DNA of 20,980 nt, taken from positions 1 to 20,980 of the IMG/VR virus record IMGVR_UViG_3300022594_000034; one strand, 5' to 3'. The translations under genes and the position numbers were made by a program. This document shows positions 10,727 to 17,114 of this stretch, piece by piece. Origin of the DNA: a virus. Position 1 is the first letter of the stretch; the number at the start of each line of letters is the position of its first letter. The notes beneath the pieces were generated by a model, which ran no database searches, had not been told where the DNA came from, and saw nothing but the letters and a program-made list of their open reading frames with translations.

Positions 10727-11950
10727 TCAATAACGCTTCAACTTCTTCTTTTCTTCCTCTTCATAGATAACACTTTGTCCGAATGGTGCTTCGTTAGTAT
10801 TACCTTTGATGACGAACAAGGTATCGCAATAGTCCTCGTCACCCCAACTGCCACATGGGTAGCCGTCTGTGAACATAATGAACTTCTTAGGCTCGATGCC
10901 GTTCTCTTTCATAAACTCATAGTTGGCGTCAAAGTCTGTGCCACCGCCACCCTGTAAGTCATAGTCCAACAAGTCATCGCCGTTGTCTTGTGTAAACACC
11001 TGTGGGTTATACACTGACGTATCAAATGTCCACAAGTGAATACGATAGTCTTCGTATTGATCCATAATGGCTTTGACTTCGCTAATGAATACCCTAGCGT
11101 CTGCATCACCAATAGAACCACTCATGTCAATTGCTACTGCAACATCGATAGTCTCATCGTTCTTCAAGCCTGGCAGGATTGCTCCTGTGTGCCAGCCCTT
11201 ACGGTTAGGACGGCTGAATGAATAGTCATTGCGGATAAGGCTTTGAATGTTCATACGCAGAACTTCACGCCAGTTCATCTTAGGCTCAGTCAAGTCTTTG
11301 ATCAAGCGTTGGATACCTGCTGGCACTTTACCTGCACCTGCCGCCGCGGCACTTTGAATCATTGCCTGCTTTACTTCATCGCGGATCTTCTGTGCATCTT
11401 CTTTGCTTAGGGTAGGCTTGCCCTTACCACCTTTGCCGTCTTTATCGCTTTCGTTACCAGCACCTTCTTGCTCGTTGATGTGCTCGTCCAACAAGTCACC
11501 TAACTGTTGCAGGAGTTGATCCATAGGAATCTTCTCTGCCTTTTCGTATAGGATGTCGTAGATCTCTTCCCAAGCCATACCTCTGTATTGGTTGTCCTGG
11601 CAAATCTTTACTTCAGTAATCTTGTCGCCAATACGCTCGTCTACAAGGATCTGATTGACTGCAAAGTCCTGTGCTATGTTAGACAGTTGACGATCGCGTG
11701 AACCTACTCGACCAAAGTGATCAAATACGCAATGGCAGATCTCATGTGCAAAGAGGAACTCTAGTTTCTTCTCGCTGAGTTTCTGCACGAACTTGGTATT
11801 GTAATAGAAGTCACGACCGTTAGTTGCCGCTGTCGGGCACCACTCGTCTGCTTCTACCAAACGCATACGAGTTGCCATGTTGCCAAAGAACGGAGTCTTT
11901 AACAGTAGGCCTACGCGGGCGGTAGTTAGTTTATCTACAATTGGGTCCAT
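10727..11950 (-). CDS. VWA domain / putative metallopeptidase (DUF2201-type)
   Basis: The N-terminal part carries HEICH at residues 69-73, a zinc HExxH motif in the setting typical of DUF2201_N. A Gly/Lys/Asp-rich linker (about 163-180) follows. The C-terminal VWA-like domain has a metal-dependent adhesion site: DMSGS at 275-279, GGGGTDF at 334-340 and FTDG at 360-363. Such proteins work with a MoxR-family ATPase, which is encoded directly upstream (12104-13189); together they probably remodel a protein complex or activate an enzyme. The gene has its own promoter and the SD GGAG. A Lys/Glu tail ends the protein. Family assignment is firm; the target is unknown. Confidence 0.88.
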   Translation of the reverse strand: MDPIVDKLTTARVGLLLKTPFFGNMATRMRLVEADEWCPTAATNGRDFYYNTKFVQKLSEKKLEFLFAHEICHCVFDHFGRVGSRDRQLSNIAQDFAVNQILVDERIGDKITEVKICQDNQYRGMAWEEIYDILYEKAEKIPMDQLLQQLGDLLDEHINEQEGAGNESDKDGKGGKGKPTLSKEDAQKIRDEVKQAMIQSAAAAGAGKVPAGIQRLIKDLTEPKMNWREVLRMNIQSLIRNDYSFSRPNRKGWHTGAILPGLKNDETIDVAVAIDMSGSIGDADARVFISEVKAIMDQYEDYRIHLWTFDTSVYNPQVFTQDNGDDLLDYDLQGGGGTDFDANYEFMKENGIEPKKFIMFTDGYPCGSWGDEDYCDTLFVIKGNTNEAPFGQSVIYEEEEKKKLKRY

Positions 11951-11975
11951 ATATCGCTCTCCTTAGTATGTATAT

Positions 11976-12004
11976 ATTATAGCACCAATCTACTCGAATG
12001 TCAA
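11976..12004 (-). promoter_or_regulatory. Sigma70 promoter for the VWA gene
   Basis: Exact TTGACA/17/TATAAT; leader ATATATACATACTAAGGAGAGCGA. The VWA gene can therefore be made independently of its ATPase. Confidence 0.9.
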
Positions 12005-12006
12005 GA

Positions 12007-12038
12007 GCCGAGATGTTGTATTTTTGCAACACCCCGGC
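12007..12038 (-). terminator. Hairpin terminator after the MoxR-like gene
   Basis: 12-bp stem (two G-T pairs) GCCGGGGTGTTG / CAACATCTCGGC with an A-rich 8-nt loop, followed by TCTTGACA, so it abuts the next -35 box. It is preceded by TTTGAAGTGCC, closely similar to the sequence before the 10693 hairpin. Confidence 0.7.
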
Positions 12039-12051
12039 ACTTCAAATAGTT

Positions 12052-12118
12052 GGGCAGGCAAGCCCTGGGAGACCCCCTGCCCTGCAATGGAGCAGAGGTC
12101 TAATCAGTTCTCCATTGC
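12052..12118 (-). repeat. Two further hairpins in the 3' region of the MoxR gene
   Basis: GCAATGGAG / CTCCATTGC (12084-12118) includes the last codons and the stop codon; GGGCAGG / CCTGCCC (12052-12082) follows. Together with the terminator they make a heavily structured 3' end of about 100 nt. Confidence 0.55.
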
Positions 12119-13189
12119 CCGCAAAACATACTTGCCAAAACGCTTGTGGAACTCTTCGAAGCTCTTCATCTTCGTTGCATCCAAAGGCAAGTTATAGTTC
12201 GTCAACGCTGTCTTCGCGCCCATAACTACAATCTCTGTTGGGAAATTGTCCATCATATAGCGGAAGAAGTTATCAGCAAAGCCGTCCCAATTCTTCACTT
12301 GCTTCTCTGCACGGTCCTTCAACTCGTAGCACAAAGAGACTGTCAAAGAATACATCGCTGACACTTCTTTGATAGCCAAGTCTTTAACCTTGCCATCTAA
12401 GATGTCATCTGCTTTAGGCAATTTGCCTGCAATCTTACGGTGTGCCATAAACTTCACAGCCAGGCCATCACCAATTGCACCACTTACCAAAGTAGTCAGC
12501 GTATCTTCGTCACAGCCATCATCTGCGAGCAAGTCGCTAACGAATGACCAAGAGCGTGGAGTAGCGAACGACTTGCTAGAACCCTTAGGGTCAAAGTCAT
12601 ATAAGTCTTGCTTGGCAAAGCCTACATAACCAACAACCTCTGGGTGGATCTTGTTGAGCGTAGCCCAATCTTGCCAGTCATCAAAGTCTACCTTCATCTC
12701 TAAGTGCAAGAAGCGGTTAGCCAACGGAGCAGGCATTCTGTAGGTAACGCCACGGTCACCTTCGCGGTTACCTGCCGCTACAATGTCTACACCCTTAGGC
12801 AATTTGTAGGTGCCTACTGCACGGTTCAGAATCAACTGATAGGCCGCCGCTTGAACTGCTGGAGGAGCAGAGTTCAATTCGTCGATGAAGATGATAGCCT
12901 TGCTGTCAGGATCGCTAGGCAACTCAATTGGAGGAGCCCATGCCATCTTAGTAGCCACGCTGTCAAAGTATGGAATACCTTTAATGTCTGTAGGTTCCCA
13001 CAGGGCTAGTCGAATGTCGATAACTTCGCGATCGGTATCTTCACCAATCTGTGCTACCAACTCGGACTTACCAATTCCAGGGGGACCCCAAAGGAAGATT
13101 GGACGACGCATTTTAATTGCGTGACGGATTGCTTTTGTGGCGCCTTTTGGACCCACTTGGCGGACGGATGTATCAGTGCTTTTTGCCAT
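12104..13189 (-). CDS. MoxR-like AAA+ ATPase
   Basis: AAA+ ATPase of 361 aa. Walker A GPPGIGKS at residues 35-42, Walker B IIFIDE at 99-104, and a sensor-1 Asn in AAGN at 138-141, followed by the GDRGVTYRMPAPLANRF segment typical of the MoxR/CbbQ-like group. These ATPases act as chaperones or activators together with VWA proteins; the partner is the adjacent 10727-11950 gene. Such pairs occur in large phages as well as bacteria. SD AGAGG, with a promoter at 13242-13270 about 50 nt upstream. No sign of damage in the motifs. Confidence 0.9.
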   Translation of the reverse strand: MAKSTDTSVRQVGPKGATKAIRHAIKMRRPIFLWGPPGIGKSELVAQIGEDTDREVIDIRLALWEPTDIKGIPYFDSVATKMAWAPPIELPSDPDSKAIIFIDELNSAPPAVQAAAYQLILNRAVGTYKLPKGVDIVAAGNREGDRGVTYRMPAPLANRFLHLEMKVDFDDWQDWATLNKIHPEVVGYVGFAKQDLYDFDPKGSSKSFATPRSWSFVSDLLADDGCDEDTLTTLVSGAIGDGLAVKFMAHRKIAGKLPKADDILDGKVKDLAIKEVSAMYSLTVSLCYELKDRAEKQVKNWDGFADNFFRYMMDNFPTEIVVMGAKTALTNYNLPLDATKMKSFEEFHKRFGKYVLRAMEN

Positions 13190-13241
13190 TTTAGACCTCT
13201 CTTTAAATTACACGAACAATAATTGCTTTCCCAGTATTAGT

Positions 13242-13270
13242 ATTGTAGCACCTTTCTTCAGTGCTGTCAA
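13242..13270 (-). promoter_or_regulatory. Sigma70 promoter for the MoxR-like gene
   Basis: TTGACA/17/TACAAT, one mismatch in the -10. The leader is about 45 nt and lacks the common CACATACACACA sequence. The upstream gene's TGA lies in the -35 box. Confidence 0.82.
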
Positions 13271-13899
13271 CCAACCCTTTTCACATAGTGGATTTGTGTT
13301 GTTTTATCGCCACGGACTGATTTAATCTTTGCTTTGATTCGTACAGTGCCTTCAAACTGTTCGCCAGCCCAAAAGTCCACGTAGGCATCGCCCAACTTGG
13401 CTGTAACACGGAATCGATTGTAGTTCTGATTGTAGTGACACTTGACAACCTCAATGTCGCCCTGTATCTTATCCCCTACTTCACCCTGTAGTTGGGTAGA
13501 GCTACGAATGTCAGCATCTACTTCTTTCTTGGCCTGTTCGCGTAGCATGGCCGCAGGCAAGCAGGATACGATAGCAAAGTCTAGCATATCGCGAGTGGTA
13601 AACTCTTCCTTTTGGGCTATCTTTAGAGCCTGACGTTCAAAGTCGTTGATCTTACCTGAGAGTTCTTTGAGTAAGAACCCGTTGAAGAAGTGGCGCACCA
13701 AACGACCCTGCTCGATGTCCTGTGCTGTAACTTCGACAAAGTCTGCTGTACGAAGCCAGGCCTTGACCATCATCTTGTTGGCTTCTTTGATAACCTTACG
13801 GCATTCGCCTTCATAGACTACCACAGGTTCTTTGCAATAGCCACCGTTGATGCGATCAGCGGCAACTGCACAACCCCACACTTGATCTGCTGTAAACAT
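13267..13899 (-). CDS. Hypothetical protein with possible OB-like C-terminus, 210 aa
   Basis: Not assigned. The N-terminal two thirds is helical. The C-terminal part (about 155-210: KCHYNQNYNRFRVTAKLGDAYVDFWAGEQFEGTVRIKAKIKSVRGDKTTQIHYVKRVG) is a run of beta strands with a YN..YN.F.VTA...........G.V...AKIK......TTQ..YVK pattern that reminds me of small nucleic-acid-binding OB-like domains at the ends of other phage proteins; this is an inference only. The gene lies upstream of the MoxR/VWA pair but in its own unit. The SD is GGAGAGCGAATG with promoter 13922-13950. Confidence 0.72.
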   Translation of the reverse strand: MFTADQVWGCAVAADRINGGYCKEPVVVYEGECRKVIKEANKMMVKAWLRTADFVEVTAQDIEQGRLVRHFFNGFLLKELSGKINDFERQALKIAQKEEFTTRDMLDFAIVSCLPAAMLREQAKKEVDADIRSSTQLQGEVGDKIQGDIEVVKCHYNQNYNRFRVTAKLGDAYVDFWAGEQFEGTVRIKAKIKSVRGDKTTQIHYVKRVG

Positions 13900-13921
13900 T
13901 CGCTCTCCTTAGTATGTGTCT

Positions 13922-13950
13922 ATTATAGCACTATGTATCCGATTTGTCAA
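13922..13950 (-). promoter_or_regulatory. Sigma70 promoter for the 210-aa gene
   Basis: Exact TTGACA/17/TATAAT with leader AGACACATACTAAGGAGAGCGA. Confidence 0.9.
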
Positions 13951-13973
13951 CCCCTTTGGCTGGAGTGCCGGTC

Positions 13974-14006
13974 AAAGAAAAAGGCTGTTGTATTTCTACA
14001 ACAGCC
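13974..14006 (-). terminator. Intrinsic terminator after the winged-helix gene
   Basis: 10-bp stem GGCTGTTGTA / TACAACAGCC with a GAAA tetraloop (13983-14006), followed by TTTTTCTTT in transcript direction. Confidence 0.9.
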
Positions 14007-14021
14007 CTCAAACAACCGCCC

Positions 14022-14034
14022 CGGGAGCGAATCG
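14022..14034 (-). repeat. 3'-UTR motif CGATTCGCTCCCG, copy 2
   Basis: Identical to 5022-5034 and in the same place, between a stop codon and a terminator. The bases flanking the loop differ from copy 1, but CCG/CGG can still pair, so the loop ATTCGCTCC is conserved while the stem varies. Confidence 0.6.
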
Positions 14035-14053
14035 GCTTGGTCGGTTTGAAACC

Positions 14054-14326
14054 TTACAGAGTGATACCCATTGCTTTGGCTTTGTAACCAAGAGCAACGA
14101 TTTCACGTGATGGGCGGCCCATTTCGTATTCAGTAACCTGAACACCATTGCCTGCCTTGCGTGACTTGCTGTAGACAGCGTAGCCATTTGCACGGATACG
14201 GCTTGCTTCAGCGGACAAGTTCTTTACACCGAAACGCTTAGATGCTTCTGATGCTGTCAACTTCTCGCCATTGTACAATGCGTTGAAAACCTTGTAGGTC
14301 TTAGTTTCTTTAGAGATAAATTTCAT
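14054..14326 (-). CDS. Winged-helix / HTH DNA-binding protein, 90 aa
   Basis: Residues about 10-60 (TYKVFNALYNGEKLTASEASKRFGVKNLSAEASRIRANGYAVYSKS) match a winged helix-turn-helix: helix, G-E-K-L-T-A-S-E-A turn, recognition helix, then a beta wing with the YAVYSKSRKAGNG turn. The tail (SREIVALGYKAKAMGI) is basic. This type occurs in many T4-like marine and freshwater phages and probably acts as a small DNA-binding regulator or nucleoid-like protein. It is a monocistronic unit with a 5'-UTR hairpin, a strong terminator and the CGATTCGCTCCCG motif, sharing this design with the 5036-5338 gene. Confidence 0.8.
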   Translation of the reverse strand: MKFISKETKTYKVFNALYNGEKLTASEASKRFGVKNLSAEASRIRANGYAVYSKSRKAGNGVQVTEYEMGRPSREIVALGYKAKAMGITL

Positions 14327-14345
14327 TTTAAGTTTCCTTTAGTAT

Positions 14346-14365
14346 GGCTGACTTTTCCTTATCAG
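14346..14365 (-). promoter_or_regulatory. 5'-UTR hairpin of the winged-helix gene
   Basis: GCTGA / TCAGC with a 10-nt loop, between promoter and SD (AAAGGAAAC). Comparable position to the hairpin at 5371-5384. Confidence 0.45.
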
Positions 14366-14374
14366 CATTTAACT

Positions 14375-14403
14375 ATAATAACATATCGACCCTTCCAGGT
14401 CAA
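14375..14403 (-). promoter_or_regulatory. Sigma70-type promoter for the winged-helix gene
   Basis: TTGACC, 17-bp spacer, TATTAT. The TTGACC variant is shared only with the promoter at 5391-5419. Confidence 0.75.
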
Positions 14404-14420
14404 CCACGTATCTTACCAAA

Positions 14421-14612
14421 TTACTTCTTGATCTTTACTTCTGTACGAATGAACGCACCGATCACCAAAACAGCCACCCAGGTCTGCCACGTGTAACCAA
14501 TGTTCAGGCTAGGGAACAAGGTGTTCGCCGCCCAGATAGTCACGAACGGCCCAAGGATCACTAGAGCTAGGATCAATGCACCAATACCCAAAACAGCCAA
14601 CAACTTACTCAT
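14421..14612 (-). CDS. Small membrane protein, 63 aa
   Basis: Two membrane segments (residues about 3-27 and 40-56) with a short loop containing NTLFPSLNIGYTW, ending in a basic tail (RTEVKIKK). The start at 14612 has CAGGAG upstream and overlaps the preceding gene by 8 nt; the frame is open upstream only within that gene. Not recognised. Last gene of the AAA+ operon 15902-14421. Confidence 0.72.
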   Translation of the reverse strand: MSKLLAVLGIGALILALVILGPFVTIWAANTLFPSLNIGYTWQTWVAVLVIGAFIRTEVKIKK

Positions 14613-14835
14613 TTTCAATCTCCTGAATCTCTTGGATTCGTTTAACTTCCGCAAGCTCTTTCTCAATAGCCTGTAGTTTACGTTTATTACCTACTGAACT
14701 ACCCCTATGGTAGACTACCCAAACGTGTTCCTCACAATAGTTCTTTGTAGGGAACACAGGGCACCCACACATCTTTACGGGCCAGTCCCGCAAGGGATCT
14801 TGCTCTGGCCCAATGTATTGGCACCCTTGCATCAT
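14605..14835 (-). CDS. GcrA-like zinc-binding small protein, 76 aa
   Basis: The pattern CQYIGPEQDPLRDWP, MCGCPVFPTKNYCEEH, VWVVYHRG matches the C-terminal metal-binding signature of GcrA-type proteins (CxxPI...FCG.P....pYC..H...aY). Cys5, Cys24/26, Cys35 and His38 are the likely ligands. GcrA is a cell-cycle transcription co-factor of alphaproteobacteria; here the N-terminal DNA-binding part is missing and a charged coiled coil (KLQAIEKELAEVKRIQEIQEIENE) follows. It starts at one of two adjacent ATGs overlapping the AAA+ stop codon with GAGGTGC upstream. The function is inferred only by resemblance. Confidence 0.68.
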   Translation of the reverse strand: MMQGCQYIGPEQDPLRDWPVKMCGCPVFPTKNYCEEHVWVVYHRGSSVGNKRKLQAIEKELAEVKRIQEIQEIENE

Positions 14836-15902
14836 GCACCTCGCTTCATAACTGTCACTTCGGCCATGGCCTTCCATGTAGTTGAGAAGCTCTTGCGCAA
14901 GTCCGCTACCTTCAATACTGTACGCAAGCTGAGCTCACGCATCTTAGCACGATTCTCTACAATGAAGTCTACTACCTCATCGCGCTGGCATTCTTCAAGC
15001 TCATAGCTATCCAACATACCGTCTTCTACAATCTGCTTGATACGCAAGACCTTCTCACGGTCTGTGTCCATTTGCAGATCAATATAGTGACAGCGTGACT
15101 CTAATGCCGCCAAGTGATCCTGCAACTTCTTAGAACGAACATTCTCGAACTTGATGTTGGTAATAAAGATCGCACCTGCTTTGAATTCAAAGCTGTCTGG
15201 CACTCCTTCGGAACGCAACATACGGCTGTCTGTGTTCCAGCTGATAGTACGCTTCTTAGAGCTGTCTAATGCCGCTTTAAGAATGTTCAAGCTCAAGTCA
15301 TCGAGCAATACGCTATCACAGTCATCAAACACAATCACATTGCCTTTTTCACTGTAGTTATACAGTTTGGAGTACAAGCCAATCGCGCTCATTGCACCCT
15401 TTACAATTTCATATTTGGGCTTACGCTGACCCATCATGTCAAACAAGTCGTCCTTGCTGAGCACTTCTTCAACACCAAAGCTCTTGCCTACGCCCGGAGG
15501 GCCAGTGACAATCATAGCACGAACGGTGCCCTGCTTGACTGCTTTAGTCATGTCTTTAAGTACTTCAAAGCGTGAACGCAGGCGCTCAACGATCTCTTCG
15601 TCTGTTTCGTGTGCTACAATTGCATCACTGACCTTGATCTGTTCCAAACTCTTATCTCCTACTTGTGAGTGTGCTACTTCAGAGACAACTGTATAGCTGT
15701 CAATGCCTTCGCACTTGATACGGATCTTGCGATCAGGGATGCCTGCATTTGCAGGATAGGCACTGCCGCCTTGTACAGTCACAAAGCCTCCGCTATCACT
15801 AAAGCGGAACCCTTCTACTAGTTCAAAACGCACACCACTCATGCTAGTGTCGCGTCCGCGGATTTTGTAAGTACCCTCGTTGATTTCGATAATTGCTGGC
15901 AT
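14832..15902 (-). CDS. AAA+ ATPase, 356 aa
   Basis: A single AAA+ domain from about residue 95: Walker A GPPGVGKS at 134-141, Walker B VIVFDD at 189-194, a sensor-1 Asn in FITN at 246-249 and an arginine-finger candidate SR at 269-270. The N-terminal 90 residues are beta-rich (EINEGTYKIRGRDTSMSGVRFELVEGF) and may form a substrate-binding domain. Similar ATPases of unknown role are common in large myophages. It heads an operon with the GcrA-like and membrane proteins. The SD is GGAGCG and an exact promoter lies 34 nt before the start. Confidence 0.87.
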   Translation of the reverse strand: MPAIIEINEGTYKIRGRDTSMSGVRFELVEGFRFSDSGGFVTVQGGSAYPANAGIPDRKIRIKCEGIDSYTVVSEVAHSQVGDKSLEQIKVSDAIVAHETDEEIVERLRSRFEVLKDMTKAVKQGTVRAMIVTGPPGVGKSFGVEEVLSKDDLFDMMGQRKPKYEIVKGAMSAIGLYSKLYNYSEKGNVIVFDDCDSVLLDDLSLNILKAALDSSKKRTISWNTDSRMLRSEGVPDSFEFKAGAIFITNIKFENVRSKKLQDHLAALESRCHYIDLQMDTDREKVLRIKQIVEDGMLDSYELEECQRDEVVDFIVENRAKMRELSLRTVLKVADLRKSFSTTWKAMAEVTVMKRGA

Positions 15903-15936
15903 TGTTTACGCTCCAATGTTGTTTAAGTAAGTCTCT

Positions 15937-15965
15937 ATTATAGCAAACAATAGGGGTCTTGTCAA
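15937..15965 (-). promoter_or_regulatory. Sigma70 promoter for the AAA+ operon
   Basis: Exact TTGACA/17/TATAAT. The -35 box forms the loop of the inverted repeat at 15949-15973. Confidence 0.9.
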
Positions 15966-15973
15966 CCCCTATT
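15949..15973 (-). terminator. Hairpin with a -35 box in its loop
   Basis: AATAGGGG / CCCCTATT with the loop TTGACAAGA, 14 nt after the stop of the 15988-16467 gene and followed by GTTTGC in transcript direction. It likely ends the upstream message while its loop is the -35 box of the next promoter. Confidence 0.65.
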
Positions 15974-15987
15974 TGTCTCTGTTGTTT

Positions 15988-16467
15988 TTACGCAACTTCT
16001 GCATCTGCAGGCAGGGCCTCAAGGGCTTCTGCGAGCGGAGTCAGCGTCTTGTACATTGTAGAGGAACTGTAGATGTTACCCACGTACCATACGCCGTCTT
16101 GCATAATGTAGTACCACTCAGCACCGCAATTGTCCACCTGCTCAAGGAACTCATCAAAGGTATGTGCTACCTTGTAGTCAACGTTAGACTCGCCGCGATC
16201 GCGTCCGTAAAAGGTACACATCCCGCCAAACTGTTCTTCGTAGACTTCTGCACTCATCTCAGTGCCGTGATAGCCAAAGGCATGCTGTACGCCAATCTCT
16301 TGCTTTAGGCTACTCAAGTCACCTAGTGCTACCAATTGATTAGCCTTGGTGCTGTCATAGTGCTTTTGCAAGAGGCTGCCGTTGTATTCCAAATAGCCAT
16401 CCCAGTGACAGTAAACTGACTTGCATACTGTACCATGCATGACTGCAATGCGTGAACGTGTTCCCAT
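15988..16467 (-). CDS. Conserved-looking phage protein, 159 aa
   Basis: The N-terminus MGTRSRIAVMHGTVCKSVYCHWDGYLEYNGSLLQKHY belongs to a phage family I recognise by its M.TRS.I....G...S.YCHWDGY.EYNG..L..HY pattern; no function is established to my knowledge. The middle contains YGRDRGESNVDYKVAHTFDEFLEQVDNCGAEWYYIMQDGVWYVG, which looks like a beta-hairpin domain. GGAGCGA is the SD and an exact sigma70 promoter is present, so it is a single-gene unit. Confidence 0.85.
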   Translation of the reverse strand: MGTRSRIAVMHGTVCKSVYCHWDGYLEYNGSLLQKHYDSTKANQLVALGDLSSLKQEIGVQHAFGYHGTEMSAEVYEEQFGGMCTFYGRDRGESNVDYKVAHTFDEFLEQVDNCGAEWYYIMQDGVWYVGNIYSSSTMYKTLTPLAEALEALPADAEVA

Positions 16468-16497
16468 TTTGTCGCTCCTTTGTTAAACAATGTCTCT

Positions 16498-16526
16498 ATT
16501 ATACTGTCAAATCTCAGCTCTGTCAA
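16498..16526 (-). promoter_or_regulatory. Sigma70 promoter for the 159-aa gene
   Basis: Exact TTGACA/17/TATAAT. The last codons of the upstream gene (CAG GTT GAC AGA) run through the -35 box. Confidence 0.9.
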
Positions 16527-16902
16527 CCTGTTCTGATAACCCGCCAAATGCTCGGGATAATTTGTAGAACTTAGGCTTAGCATCTTCAATGGCTTGATAT
16601 ATCAAGTCTTCTGCTGTACCGTCACGTAGAACTTCACGAGCATCTTCGTAGAGGAATCCCCCTACAATAGCATCACCCACTTCCAAGCCCTCTACGAACA
16701 CTCTAGCACGTAGCATGAACCAGTCCAAGTGCCCCGAGTCAATGTCCCTACGCATCTTAGGGATATCATAGTAAGGCTGCTTGGTCTCTGGGTCAATTGA
16801 GTCATCAAATAGATCCCCAACATCAATGTCTTCCCAGCTCTTGTCCACAACTACTTCTAAGTCCCCGCGCTGTTCACGCAATAGTTCATCCCAGTAACGC
16901 AT
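16507..16902 (-). CDS. Hypothetical acidic protein, 131 aa
   Basis: Not recognised. Acidic, with a long N-terminal segment rich in Asp and Glu (GDLEVVVDKSWEDIDVGDLFDDSIDPET) and a helical C-terminal half (DAREVLRDGTAEDLIYQAIEDAKPKFYKLSRAFGG). No signal or membrane segment. AAGGAGCGAGC is the ribosome site. Its 3' end, encoding VDRAEI, covers the -35 box and part of the spacer of the next promoter. Confidence 0.75.
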   Translation of the reverse strand: MRYWDELLREQRGDLEVVVDKSWEDIDVGDLFDDSIDPETKQPYYDIPKMRRDIDSGHLDWFMLRARVFVEGLEVGDAIVGGFLYEDAREVLRDGTAEDLIYQAIEDAKPKFYKLSRAFGGLSEQVDRAEI

Positions 16903-16927
16903 GCTCGCTCCTTGTTAGTAAGTGTCT

Positions 16928-16956
16928 ATTATACTGCCAAAATCATTCTGTGTCAA
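16928..16956 (-). promoter_or_regulatory. Sigma70 promoter for the 131-aa gene
   Basis: Exact TTGACA/17/TATAAT, leader AGACACTTACTAACAAGGAGCGA. The end of the 56-aa gene (GTT GAC ACA GAA TGA) lies over it. Confidence 0.9.
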
Positions 16957-17113
16957 CCGGCTCAAACATGCGAGCGCCTTCAGTCATGAACTGATCAAAG
17001 ACTGCCAGCTGTTCTGCTGTGAACTTGTGACGGTTGAGCTTGATATAGTATAAGCCTACCAATAGATCACCGTGTCCAAACTCTTTGGCTGTTTTAACTA
17101 GTCCTTCGTACAT
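16943..17113 (-). CDS. Small soluble protein, 56 aa
   Basis: MYEGLVKTAKEFGHGDLLVG ... YIKLNRHKFTAEQLAVFDQF, then MTEGARMFEPVDTE. Helical and without membrane segments; not recognised. AGAGGAG lies 6 nt before the ATG, which follows the stop of the GIY-YIG gene by 1 nt, so the two are cotranscribed. The C-terminal VDTE is encoded by the next promoter's -35 box. Confidence 0.75.
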   Translation of the reverse strand: MYEGLVKTAKEFGHGDLLVGLYYIKLNRHKFTAEQLAVFDQFMTEGARMFEPVDTE

Positions 17114-17114
17114 A

